From the NCBI GenBank assembly GCA_900318335.1, contig ONKF01000020.1, positions 1-64,000 of the forward strand: DNA of 64,000 nt, given 5' to 3'. This document shows, in pieces, positions 17,172 to 25,756 of this stretch. Both the position numbers and the translations under genes were made by a program. Under the pieces are notes generated by a model that was not told the DNA's origin, searched no databases, and worked only from the letters and a program-made list of their open reading frames with translations. Within the stretch, counting starts at the first letter, position 1. Each line of letters opens with the position of its first letter. This DNA comes from an uncultured Prevotellaceae bacterium (GTDB taxonomy: Bacteria > Bacteroidota > Bacteroidia > Bacteroidales > Muribaculaceae).

Positions 17172-18353
17172 TTATCCCTCGTAGTGGATGATGGCCTTTA
17201 CAACTACATGCCAGCGGCCGTCGATAAACTCGGCTTCACCGGCACGGTCGGTAACGATGCGGGTGCCACTGGGAATTTGGATTGCGTTGCCCGAGCAGGC
17301 ACGGATCAGGTTCTCGGTGGGCATCATCAGGGCAAAACGGTGTACCTCGGGCTTGTCGATGACCTCAAAGGTGCCGTGAGTGCCGTCGAAAGTGGTCAGC
17401 ACGTAGATCGAGTTGCCGGGCTCAAGCGTGTCGCTCACGCGGGTGAAATCATCATTCTCGTCGGGCCTGCTCATGAACAGGTTCATGACTTCGCCGTCCT
17501 CGGCCTGAGCAACGACAGGTTCTACCTCGTCATTCTGCTGGGGCTCCTCGTCGTCGGCTACTACCTCTTCCTCAACGATTTGGGGCTTTTCCTCGATGGC
17601 CTCGGGCTCGACGATAGGCTCATTCTTGCGGATGGCCTTGCCTGTCAGTCGGATGGAGAGCGCCTTCATCTGGTCGGCAGCATCGGTCGAGAATTCCTGC
17701 AGGTTGGCGTTGGTGCGGTCAAGTTCGCGGGCAAAGGTGCGTTGCATCTCCTTGATCTTGCCACGGTTGCTCAGTGCGGTGAGCAGTGCGCACAGGCCCA
17801 GGAGAGAACCCAGGATGCCTAACCACAGCGGCAGATTAGCGGGGCAGCTCATGCCGGTGAAACCACCATTAGCTTTGTCGGCAGAGTCCTCGCCTTCCTT
17901 CTGCTGTTGCTCGCCTTCCTTGACGTTGCCTTCGCCCTCAGGGTCTTGAGGTGCTGCAGGTGCTTCCTGCATGGCCTCGGGATGTTCGGTGATATAGGCT
18001 TGGAACTCAGGCTCGACGAGTTTCCAGATCTGGGGCGTTACCAGTTCCTTGAGGTCGCTGATGCTGCCGTTCTTACCTTCTTCTTCCTTAAACTCGTTGT
18101 AGATTTTCTCCCACTTGCGGCCCTGGTTGCTGTACACCTCATTGAGGTCGTCGAGGGTGTAGCCCTGGGGGTACTTGGATTTGATCTCGTCAATTCGCTT
18201 TGCAAAGCCGCGGGCATGGGCCGTGTAGTGGGCACATGTGGCGATACCCTGTTTCCACAGCGTGGTGGAGAGGGTTTGGTTCTCGGCGATTTGCGCCAGT
18301 GCCGAGGTGGCGAGGCAGATAATGGCTGCCATAAATAACGATAAGCGTTTCAT
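17172..18353 (-). CDS. Single-pass membrane protein of the tubulin/actin-like cluster
   Basis: 393 residues: signal peptide 1-20 (AAIICLATSALA); a helical exported domain to about 125; an acidic Glu/Gln-rich linker; one membrane helix at about 173-195 (PLWLGILGSLLGLCALLTAL). A cytoplasmic part follows, with a short coiled coil, an acidic stretch and a compact C-terminal domain that is beta-rich by pattern (GNSIYVLTTFDGTHGTFEV, then GTRIVTDRAGEAEFIDGR). No named family is recognised. It starts 18 bp after the actin-like gene, so it is co-transcribed. It could link an exported sensor domain to the cytoplasmic ATPase or GTPase. Confidence 0.7.
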   Translation of the reverse strand: MKRLSLFMAAIICLATSALAQIAENQTLSTTLWKQGIATCAHYTAHARGFAKRIDEIKSKYPQGYTLDDLNEVYSNQGRKWEKIYNEFKEEEGKNGSISDLKELVTPQIWKLVEPEFQAYITEHPEAMQEAPAAPQDPEGEGNVKEGEQQQKEGEDSADKANGGFTGMSCPANLPLWLGILGSLLGLCALLTALSNRGKIKEMQRTFARELDRTNANLQEFSTDAADQMKALSIRLTGKAIRKNEPIVEPEAIEEKPQIVEEEVVADDEEPQQNDEVEPVVAQAEDGEVMNLFMSRPDENDDFTRVSDTLEPGNSIYVLTTFDGTHGTFEVIDKPEVHRFALMMPTENLIRACSGNAIQIPSGTRIVTDRAGEAEFIDGRWHVVVKAIIHYEG

Positions 18354-18371
18354 AACTTTAGAGATATTATG

Positions 18372-21300
18372 TTATTGGTTAAACTTGCTGATGACGTCGT
18401 TGCGCATGTTCTTGAGCAGGTTGTGACGGATGACGCCGATGATGGGGTAGAAGAACGGCACGTCTTCGACCACATCGGTGGCATTGTAGCGACCCTTCAA
18501 GAAGGTGTTGATGCCCGCCGTGAGATAGTTGGCGAGGTTGTCGCTGAGGACGCTCTGGAACAGGCGGAGCACATTGTTCTCGATGCCGAACTCGTCCTTG
18601 ACTGTCGCATCACACAGCTCTACAAAGAACTGGTTGAACTCCTTGACCTTTTCCACCAGACGTTCACGCACTTCGATGGACTCTACCTGTTCCATCGTGA
18701 GTTCGTCGTCGCCCAGCATCGAGCAGCAGTAGCGCATGCGCTTCACGCTCGTGGCGTTGTAGCGGGCCACGTCGGCTTGTCCCTCGAGACGCCTGTTCTC
18801 GAGTTTGATGCCGCCACGGCAGGTAATCTGCTTGGGAGACTTGATTTCCTGCTTGATTTCAAAATTCTCGGTATACTGCTTGCCATAGACACGCTCTATT
18901 ATGGTCTGGGTGAGCATGTTGATGCGGCTCTGTGACCCCAGGATGTTGAGAATCTTGCTACCCGTACCCGAGAAGTAAATCTGCTTGGGCATCTCATAAC
19001 CGCGCTGCTTCATTGCCATGGCGATATAGTAGATGATGGCCGAGTAGAAGTACATGAAGATGAGTCGGCGCTGGCTGTCGTTGCGCAACAGGGCATTGTA
19101 GCTGTACAGGTTGCGGTCGATCTCGCGCAGGGTGCGCAGTTCCTCCACGTTCTCGATCGAGAAGAGGAACGCGTTGATGTCCTCGCTGCGTTTCTGGGCC
19201 ATGATGTCGTTGAGGATGCTGCTCAGGTAGGCGATGTTGTTGCCCTTGTCATTCTCGATGAGCTGCTTGAAGTAGCGCGTGTAGTGCTGCAGCAGCGGGT
19301 TGTTGTCGGCATCCTTGTCGGTAAAGCCGTCGCCAAAGATGGCATTGCCCGCAAACCTGAACGACGAGATGGCCACCGGCTCGCTGCTCATGCGGTCGCT
19401 GGTGGGCTGGTAGATGACCGTGTCGCACGTGCCACCGCCGATGTCGATCGACACATAGCTGCTGCCGGCCACCTCGGCTCCACTGTAGTAATAGGCCGGG
19501 GCGAGGCTTTCGGGATAGGAACGCAGGCGGTCGCTATCGGCGCCGATGTAGGTGTTGAACAGCTCGGTCCACGTTCTCTCCAGGGTGTCGCGGTCGGCAC
19601 CGCCCATGCTCACGGGATAGAAGTAAACCAGCTCGGTGCGTCTCAGGTCGGCATTCTCGAGCAGCGCTTTGGCCTTGATGAGCAGGGTGAGCTCGCGCAG
19701 GAACGATTTGGCCAGCTCGGTGTCGCCTTTCCACTTGAGGTTGGTTGTCACTTCATAACCATGGAAATAGCGGCGCTCATAGAGGAACGGGATGTTCACG
19801 TCGCTGAACAGGTTGCTGCCCATGCCGCTGTTCTCGTTGCGCGCCAGGGTGGAGCGCAAGGGGAAGCCATAGACATTGTCGATCTCGCGGGGCACGAACT
19901 CGACACGCTGCACCTGCTCGGCATACTCGAGGGAATGGGGCTTGTGCAGTGACGCGACGAGCACCTGTTGTGAGCCGTACTCAAAGGTGAACGGTTGTGA
20001 GGGCTGTCCCTTCTCGGCCCACTCGACGTGGGTGTTGGTCGTTCCGAAGTCCACGGCAAAGATCAATTCCTTGGCGCTGGGATTGTAGTCCTTCCATTGC
20101 GGTATAATCACGCCGCTGGCCCGTCCCAAGTGGTTCTGCACGCTGACCTCCATGTAGTCAAACGTGCCGTCCACGTCATAGTAGGTGGTGCTGTAGCCCG
20201 AATGGGAACGGATGGCGTCGCGAACGTTGAGCCCGTCGGTCTTGATGCCATTCTTGTAGAAACGCAGGGTGGCGCCACCGTTCTCGATCATCGTGAACAG
20301 TTCGACGGTGTAGTCGTCGTTGGCGTCGGTCTTGACAAACGGGAATATCGAGGTGGACAATGTGGCGCCCACGACACGGCCCGTGCCGCGGCGTTCGTCA
20401 AAGGTCCACGTGTGGTCGTTGATGGGGAAATACTTGCGCGAGAGCTCGATGAAACGGTTCTCGCCCTTCTTGACACGGATGCGCAGTGTCACCATCACGC
20501 TGCCGTCGGCAAACTCCTCGATGTCGATCACATGGCGCCCGGCGATGGTGCCCTTGAGGTAATCGGTGTCAAAGTAGGTGAACAGCAGGGGTTTCAAGGG
20601 CAGCAGATAGCCGCAGGTGGGCTGCGGAGTGCGGGGCTTGAGGTTGCCGTCAAAGAAGTGGTCGGTGTCGATCACACAGCCACTGCCCAACCTGACGATG
20701 GTGTCGGTTAGGAAGTCGTCGGTGGTGACAAACGGGTATTGTATCGAGGTGTCGGGCAACTTGCGGTCGCTCAGAGGAGTACCTCCAGCATACACTTGGG
20801 TGGCACTGTCCCACTCCTTGTCGATGTAGCGGTAATGCTCCACACTGCCGTTGAAGCCGTTGACTAGCACCAGAGGCAACTCGGACTTGGTCTGGGGCAG
20901 GGTGGGAGTGATGACAAAGTCGCTCTCGCTGGCCGCGGTGCGGATGTCGAGCACGCGCTTGTGATAGAAACGTGCGCCCAGCACACTCACGTCGATGCCA
21001 CCGCCAAAGGGGTCATAGCTGTGCTCAAGATGCTCTAACACGGTGCTGGCGCGGCCCTCGTCCAGGGCGTCCAGGTTGGGAATGACGGCCGTGATACGGC
21101 TGTACAGTTCGGGACGGTTCTGGTGCAGGGGCTCGAGGTTCTTCTGCATATAGGCATACACCTCACCGCAGTGGAGTCGCAGTGTGGGATAGGCGTTCAT
21201 CAACAGATACATGTAGTAGACGAAGTCCTCGTCGCGCTGCCACAAGTGGCGCACCTCGCTGAACAGGCTCACACCCTGTTCCACCTTGATGGCGTCGATA

Positions 21301-21815
21301 GTGCCGAGTGCGGGTGCTGCCATCACAACGGATGCGGGAGACGTGCCGCCCAGGACCTTGCGGTCCCACATGAGGATGTACCAGTCCTTGAGCAAATCAA
21401 AGTTATAGACCTTGTCGCTGCGCAGGAACAAGTCTAACGTTTCGCCGTACAGGCGGTGTTGTGGGTTGGCCTTCAACTGCTCGATGCATTCCTCGCGGTT
21501 CCATCGGATGATGCGCAGGTAGTCCTTGTGGTTCTCGAAGTCAAAGAACAGCTGTGCGACGTCCAGTGCGTTGGACACCAGACGCTCGTTCATCCTGGCT
21601 CCGCGCAGCCGCTCGTTGGCCAGCTGCTTAAAGGCGTTCTTCACCAGGTCAAGCTGGGCAAGGGGGCTGGGGATGGCGGTGCGCGGGTTCTCGCTCAGTC
21701 CGCCGTCAGGGTCCTTGATGCGGGCGATGTCATCGTCGCTGTAAGGGGCATGGGCAATCCAGTCCTCCTCACCGTTCTTGCTCGTGTTGTTGCTATATGA
21801 TAATATTTCGCTCAT
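18372..21815 (-). CDS. Very large actin/Hsp70-fold ATPase
   Basis: 1147 residues. The first ~575 have no motif I recognise. From about 580 an actin/Hsp70-type ATPase begins: FAVDFGTTNTHVEWA (phosphate-1), YVSIDIGGGTCDTVIYQ at about 788 (phosphate-2) and IYFSGTGSKILNILG at about 943 (adenosine motif). It ends with a helical C-terminus. No signal or membrane helix is seen, so it is cytoplasmic. Size and layout recall SrfB-type 'virulence factor' ATPases, but I cannot confirm that family. It follows the tubulin-like gene by 64 bp and precedes the single-pass membrane gene by 18 bp. Composition matches the chromosome. Confidence 0.75.
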   Translation of the reverse strand: MSEILSYSNNTSKNGEEDWIAHAPYSDDDIARIKDPDGGLSENPRTAIPSPLAQLDLVKNAFKQLANERLRGARMNERLVSNALDVAQLFFDFENHKDYLRIIRWNREECIEQLKANPQHRLYGETLDLFLRSDKVYNFDLLKDWYILMWDRKVLGGTSPASVVMAAPALGTIDAIKVEQGVSLFSEVRHLWQRDEDFVYYMYLLMNAYPTLRLHCGEVYAYMQKNLEPLHQNRPELYSRITAVIPNLDALDEGRASTVLEHLEHSYDPFGGGIDVSVLGARFYHKRVLDIRTAASESDFVITPTLPQTKSELPLVLVNGFNGSVEHYRYIDKEWDSATQVYAGGTPLSDRKLPDTSIQYPFVTTDDFLTDTIVRLGSGCVIDTDHFFDGNLKPRTPQPTCGYLLPLKPLLFTYFDTDYLKGTIAGRHVIDIEEFADGSVMVTLRIRVKKGENRFIELSRKYFPINDHTWTFDERRGTGRVVGATLSTSIFPFVKTDANDDYTVELFTMIENGGATLRFYKNGIKTDGLNVRDAIRSHSGYSTTYYDVDGTFDYMEVSVQNHLGRASGVIIPQWKDYNPSAKELIFAVDFGTTNTHVEWAEKGQPSQPFTFEYGSQQVLVASLHKPHSLEYAEQVQRVEFVPREIDNVYGFPLRSTLARNENSGMGSNLFSDVNIPFLYERRYFHGYEVTTNLKWKGDTELAKSFLRELTLLIKAKALLENADLRRTELVYFYPVSMGGADRDTLERTWTELFNTYIGADSDRLRSYPESLAPAYYYSGAEVAGSSYVSIDIGGGTCDTVIYQPTSDRMSSEPVAISSFRFAGNAIFGDGFTDKDADNNPLLQHYTRYFKQLIENDKGNNIAYLSSILNDIMAQKRSEDINAFLFSIENVEELRTLREIDRNLYSYNALLRNDSQRRLIFMYFYSAIIYYIAMAMKQRGYEMPKQIYFSGTGSKILNILGSQSRINMLTQTIIERVYGKQYTENFEIKQEIKSPKQITCRGGIKLENRRLEGQADVARYNATSVKRMRYCCSMLGDDELTMEQVESIEVRERLVEKVKEFNQFFVELCDATVKDEFGIENNVLRLFQSVLSDNLANYLTAGINTFLKGRYNATDVVEDVPFFYPIIGVIRHNLLKNMRNDVISKFNQ

Positions 21816-21879
21816 TTTTCTGTTTCTGGTTTCTGTTCCCTTGTTACTGGTAATTTAGCTGGCAGCTCATGGCTGGGAA

Positions 21880-23403
21880 TTAGTTGATATTCTCGTAGCG
21901 TTCCATAAAGATGTTATGGGCCGCCTTGTTAAACAAGTCTAACAGCTTGTATTCCACCGAGCGGTCGCTGTAGCCAGTGTTGTTCTTGCTCAACTTGTTC
22001 ATCTCGGCCTTGAACACGTCGTTATCGACCTTGTAGTGCCCCAGCAGGCGTTTCTTGACGTTCACGCCCTCGATGGCATGGGCCATATCGATTTCACCGG
22101 GCTTGAACAATGCCACACTGCGCATGTTGTCGTTCATCTCGGTGAGCCATTGGGCGTAGCCAAGCATGAACTGGTCAACCAGCGTGCGGTAGAACTGCGA
22201 GACGAGGAAGTCGCTCTTGATTTTGGGTGCGTCCTCGGTGAAGCCTTGACCGATCATGTTCTTGAATCCGGTGGTCAGGAACAAGAACAGCAGGTGGAAC
22301 TTGCTCATGGGCTCATAGATGAGCTGGCGGGTGCGGTGGCCCAGTGACAGGAAGTTGAGACTCAACTCGTCCTTGGCCAGGGCGTATTCATAGGCCGTCG
22401 TGGGCAGGGGATATCCGTCGGGGTCGGTGAGCTTGCTCTCGGGCACGCCGGCAAAGTCCAGCGGTGCCATGGCGCCGATGAGCTCGATGAGATGGGCGTT
22501 GTTGCGCTGGCCGTGCTCACCGGGGTCGTACAAGTAGGGCTTGCTCCTCACCTGGTCACCCAGGTAGTAGATGCTGTTCACATTGCTGTCGTTGGCGCCC
22601 GTGAGCGTGTTCTTGTAGTAATAGAGAGCGCTCTGGGTCTTGACGATAAAGTCGCTCGTGGCAATGCGCTGGTCGTGCTTGTTGCCCTCGAGAGTGAAGT
22701 AGGGGAGCACTGTCAGGCCACCGATGGGTGCGCGGCTCAAGGCGTCACGGTTCTCAATGCCATCGAGGTTGGCCGCCTGGCGGATGTTCTTGACCATGAT
22801 GGGGAATCCTGCCGCACCAGTCCCGCCAAAGATGGAACTGATGAAGAAAATGCGGTCTCCCTGGCGGAAGATGTTGCTGAAGGCCTTGAACTCGTTGCTG
22901 TCCTTGATCTCGTTGAGCGCGACACTGCCGATGTTGGGACTGCCCACGAAACCGATGTTCATCTTGTTCTCTAACTGGTAGTTGGCAAACAGGAGCGACG
23001 TCAATGCCTGGTTGGCCTCGTTCATCGTGTCATAGCCGATGAACTCGCGGAACTTGGCGTTCTCGACCGCGCCCAGGTTGAAAATGAACGTGTCGCCCAG
23101 CGTCACGCTGGTGTTGCTCATGATCTCGCGCAGGGTCACGATGCGGTTGGCAAAGAAGCCCTCGGCATTGGGCTCGTTGCCGTAAAGCTTGCGCCTGATG
23201 TCACGGTAGTCGTTGAGGAGCGCCTCGGTGCGCTTCAGGTCCTCGTTGGCCTTGTGCGGGTCGATGATGACGGGCACAATTTCCAGGTCCTTCACAGGCT
23301 TGCCGTTCTCGTCGAGAGGACGAACGCCCGCTGCCGACAGCATCAGCAGCGATTTCAATACCCTGGACCCGGTACCTCCGATAGCAAAGAGGAATAGTCT
23401 CAT
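21880..23403 (-). CDS. Tubulin-like GTPase (Tubulin_2 type)
   Basis: 507 residues. The N-terminus LFAIGGTGSRVLKSLL (5-20) is the nucleotide-binding start of the tubulin/FtsZ-like superfamily. FFISSIFGGTGAAGFPI at 187-202 carries the tubulin signature GGTGA, with the acidic cap of PVIIDPH near 44-50. The C-terminal half is helical and lacks the FtsZ tail. This fits the Tubulin_2 group of bacterial proteins with unknown roles, often encoded with vWA and Hsp70-like partners. It is cytoplasmic. It lies 80 bp after the four-helix membrane gene and 64 bp before the giant ATPase. It is not FtsZ. Confidence 0.8.
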   Translation of the reverse strand: MRLFLFAIGGTGSRVLKSLLMLSAAGVRPLDENGKPVKDLEIVPVIIDPHKANEDLKRTEALLNDYRDIRRKLYGNEPNAEGFFANRIVTLREIMSNTSVTLGDTFIFNLGAVENAKFREFIGYDTMNEANQALTSLLFANYQLENKMNIGFVGSPNIGSVALNEIKDSNEFKAFSNIFRQGDRIFFISSIFGGTGAAGFPIMVKNIRQAANLDGIENRDALSRAPIGGLTVLPYFTLEGNKHDQRIATSDFIVKTQSALYYYKNTLTGANDSNVNSIYYLGDQVRSKPYLYDPGEHGQRNNAHLIELIGAMAPLDFAGVPESKLTDPDGYPLPTTAYEYALAKDELSLNFLSLGHRTRQLIYEPMSKFHLLFLFLTTGFKNMIGQGFTEDAPKIKSDFLVSQFYRTLVDQFMLGYAQWLTEMNDNMRSVALFKPGEIDMAHAIEGVNVKKRLLGHYKVDNDVFKAEMNKLSKNNTGYSDRSVEYKLLDLFNKAAHNIFMERYENIN

Positions 23404-23483
23404 ATTATAGTTTTTAGTTTTAAGTCCTTAGTCCTTAGTTCTTTAGTTCTTGGCTTTAAGTTTATAAGATGCCGGATGCGTGG

Positions 23484-23939
23484 TTACTGTGGCAGTGGCG
23501 TGTGGCGGCAGTTGCTGCTCCACCACCTGATAGAATAGGATGCCACGATATAGAGCAGTGCAGCGAACAGCACGGTCTGCATCTCAAACTGGATGGACTC
23601 GCCGATGTACATGAAACCGTTGTTGGCAAACACGGTGTCATTGTAGATGTAGCACACCACGGGCGCCAGCACGGCCACGACTGCCAACACCGCTAACCAG
23701 TGGTACCAACGGTCGAACTTCACCGAATTGATGGCATAGTAGTAGATGGCGGCACCGCCCCATGCGATGGCGATGGTGATGGCGGCAATCACGGGATACA
23801 TGCTCAAGTTGTACATCTTGTCGTTGTAACCCTGATTGAAGAATAACTGCTCGTAGATGTTGAAACCGTCGGTGCAGCTGAGGATGAAGAACAGCACGGT
23901 CACCGCAATTCCGATAATCAGATATGTGATATGTTTCAT
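23484..23939 (-). CDS. Four-helix membrane protein of the cluster
   Basis: 151 residues with four hydrophobic helices: ITYLIIGIAVTVLFFILSC, MYPVIAAITIAIAWGGAAIY, WLAVLAVVAVLAPVVCYIY and VLFAALLYIVASYSIRWW. Loops are short. No catalytic motif is seen. It lies 37 bp after the vWA-like lipoprotein gene and 80 bp before the tubulin-like gene, on the same strand. It could be a membrane anchor for the cytoskeleton-like partners; this is inference. Both flanking gaps are filled with the tttagtcc-type repeat words. Confidence 0.7.
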   Translation of the reverse strand: MKHITYLIIGIAVTVLFFILSCTDGFNIYEQLFFNQGYNDKMYNLSMYPVIAAITIAIAWGGAAIYYYAINSVKFDRWYHWLAVLAVVAVLAPVVCYIYNDTVFANNGFMYIGESIQFEMQTVLFAALLYIVASYSIRWWSSNCRHTPLPQ

Positions 23940-23976
23940 ATTTAGTTTTTAGTTTATAGTCCTTAGTTCTTGGTTT

Positions 23977-25428
23977 TTACCGTTGGAGCTGGATGGTCAC
24001 ATCAAACAGCGTGCTGCCGCCCTTCATGGCATCGAACATGCCGCCTAACAACTGCTCCAAACCTAATGTAGTGGTGGCAAATGAACCGCTGGTGCTCGTA
24101 TCACTCGAGCTTGATGACTGCTGTACCCAGGCGGGCAGCTCGTTGCGCAGCGAGATGCGCACCTCGTCGCGCGGGCTCTTGAAGTCGCCCAGGAGTGTCA
24201 GGATATGGGTCATGCCCTCAAGGTATTCCTTGTTGTTGGCGGTGAACATGCTCTGGTCGATGGGCTGCACGGTCAGGGTGTAGCCGTCGATGCTCTTCAC
24301 CTCGTAGTTGGCAGGATTGGTCAGCAGGGCGTTGTCTTTCAGCAGGCTACCCAGGTTGGCAGCGAGCGAGAAGCACAGTTTGCCCGTCTGGCGGTCACCG
24401 TCACACTTGGCCAGCACAATGCCGTCGCCATGCTTGACGCGGAATCGTCCCACGTTGTCTTTCCACTCGGGCAGGACGCGGCATTCCACCTCGCTCGTGC
24501 CCTGGTTGAACCGGTAGCTGTTGCGCACCTCGGGGGCATCAAGCACGCCGCTGTAGCGCTTGTCCTGGGCCAGCAGGTCCATGACATCGCTGTCGGCGAT
24601 GATGACGAGGTAGAAGGGGCGCTTACCGCTGTATTCAAAGGGGATTCCGTTATAAGGGTAGTACTTGCCGCTGAAATCGCCCATAAATTGCTGGACGACC
24701 ACGCTCTTGCCCTTGTAGCGGGCAAACGCACGTGTGGCAAGGCTGCTCTCCTCGTTGAATATTTTTTCCAGACTGACGCCTCGGGTGTCCTGAGGCGAGT
24801 AGATAAGGTCACTCACCAGCACGCTGACATTGCCTGGCTGCTGGGCCTCGAGAATCTTGTTGAAAATCAGCTGGAAGTCGGTATAGCTGGCATCACCGAT
24901 ACCGGCGGTGCTCTGGTAGATGTCGCGGTCTGTCAAGAACTCATCGACCGTGTGCTGATAGGGATAAATGCCGTCATTGACGATATTGATGTCAACCTTG
25001 CTGCCGGCAGGGAAATGGTTGATCAGGTCGTTGACGGCTTTCTTCAACTGTCCGCCTCCACCCCGCTGGTCGTAGGGGACCATCGATCCGCTGCGCTCAA
25101 AGTAGATTGTCAACGACAGGTTGTCCACGCCGCCATAGGGCCGCGTGTTCCAGTGCATGGGGGGACGCAGTTGTGAGCCGATTTGTTCGATGAAATCGGA
25201 CATTTTCTTGTGATCGACCTTGCCCTCGGGAGTCAAGAGGTCACCATATTTGCCAGGGTTGTCGGTCACCATCGAGCACAATGAATCATAGGCCGCACGT
25301 GTGGTGTCTCCACTCACGAGGACGCTTCGCACAGCCTTCTCCAACTGGCCATGGCCACCGCATGAAATCAATCCCGCCAACAGCAGGCATGCCATCAGCA
25401 ACACGGGTAATCGCTTCATATTCTTCAT
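23977..25428 (-). CDS. vWA-like lipoprotein of the cluster
   Basis: 483 residues. The signal ends in a lipobox (LLLAGLISC, Cys 23), so it is lipid-anchored. Residues 105-118 (SLTIYFERSGSMVPY) resemble the first metal-binding strand of a von Willebrand A domain, but the usual DxSxS is degenerate here (ERSGS). KVDINIVND and VSVLVSDLIYSPQ could be later core strands. A second beta-rich half follows, then a Ser-rich stretch and an amphipathic end. It is the first gene of the six-gene minus-strand cluster. The ATG at 25417-25419 is an alternative start that leaves the lipobox intact. Confidence 0.7.
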   Translation of the reverse strand: MKNMKRLPVLLMACLLLAGLISCGGHGQLEKAVRSVLVSGDTTRAAYDSLCSMVTDNPGKYGDLLTPEGKVDHKKMSDFIEQIGSQLRPPMHWNTRPYGGVDNLSLTIYFERSGSMVPYDQRGGGGQLKKAVNDLINHFPAGSKVDINIVNDGIYPYQHTVDEFLTDRDIYQSTAGIGDASYTDFQLIFNKILEAQQPGNVSVLVSDLIYSPQDTRGVSLEKIFNEESSLATRAFARYKGKSVVVQQFMGDFSGKYYPYNGIPFEYSGKRPFYLVIIADSDVMDLLAQDKRYSGVLDAPEVRNSYRFNQGTSEVECRVLPEWKDNVGRFRVKHGDGIVLAKCDGDRQTGKLCFSLAANLGSLLKDNALLTNPANYEVKSIDGYTLTVQPIDQSMFTANNKEYLEGMTHILTLLGDFKSPRDEVRISLRNELPAWVQQSSSSSDTSTSGSFATTTLGLEQLLGGMFDAMKGGSTLFDVTIQLQR

Positions 25429-25478
25429 TCTAACATGTTATCTTGCCCCATTTATGGGACACTATTCCGTAAATTATG

Positions 25479-25486
25479 CAAAAATA
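25479..25486 (-). promoter_or_regulatory. Possible -7 box of the cluster promoter
   Basis: TATTTTTG on the minus strand lies 51 bp upstream of the vWA-like gene. The best -33 candidate (TTG at 25511-25513) has a long spacer of 24 bp, so the call is weak. Confidence 0.4.
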
Positions 25487-25705
25487 GTGCCGTTTGGGAC
25501 ATAATCCACGCAATTCAGTGTTAAAAAGTGTTACCCGATAGATTTGGACAGCATGGGCCGATGATGAAGCCGGCTACTGTGATGGCGGTTTTTTTATGGA
25601 TAGATTTCCCTTGTGAGAGCATAGCGGCCGTGGCCGAAAATGGTAGCAGAAAGCCGTTTTCTCAAAAAAAAACGTGAAATCTCATTGCAACAGCGAAAAA
25701 ATATG

Positions 25706-25713
25706 TACATTTG
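25706..25713 (+). promoter_or_regulatory. -7 box before the BspA-like gene
   Basis: TACATTTG with TTG 18 bp upstream at 25685-25687. The leader to the ATG would be about 35-40 nt. Confidence 0.55.
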
Positions 25714-25756
25714 CAAGTTAAATCGAGAAATATCAACTATCAACAAGAAATACAAA

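Noticed and set aside
21880..23403. FtsZ
   Set aside because: The tubulin-type glycine loops are present, but the C-terminal half and tail differ, and the neighbours are not cell-division genes.
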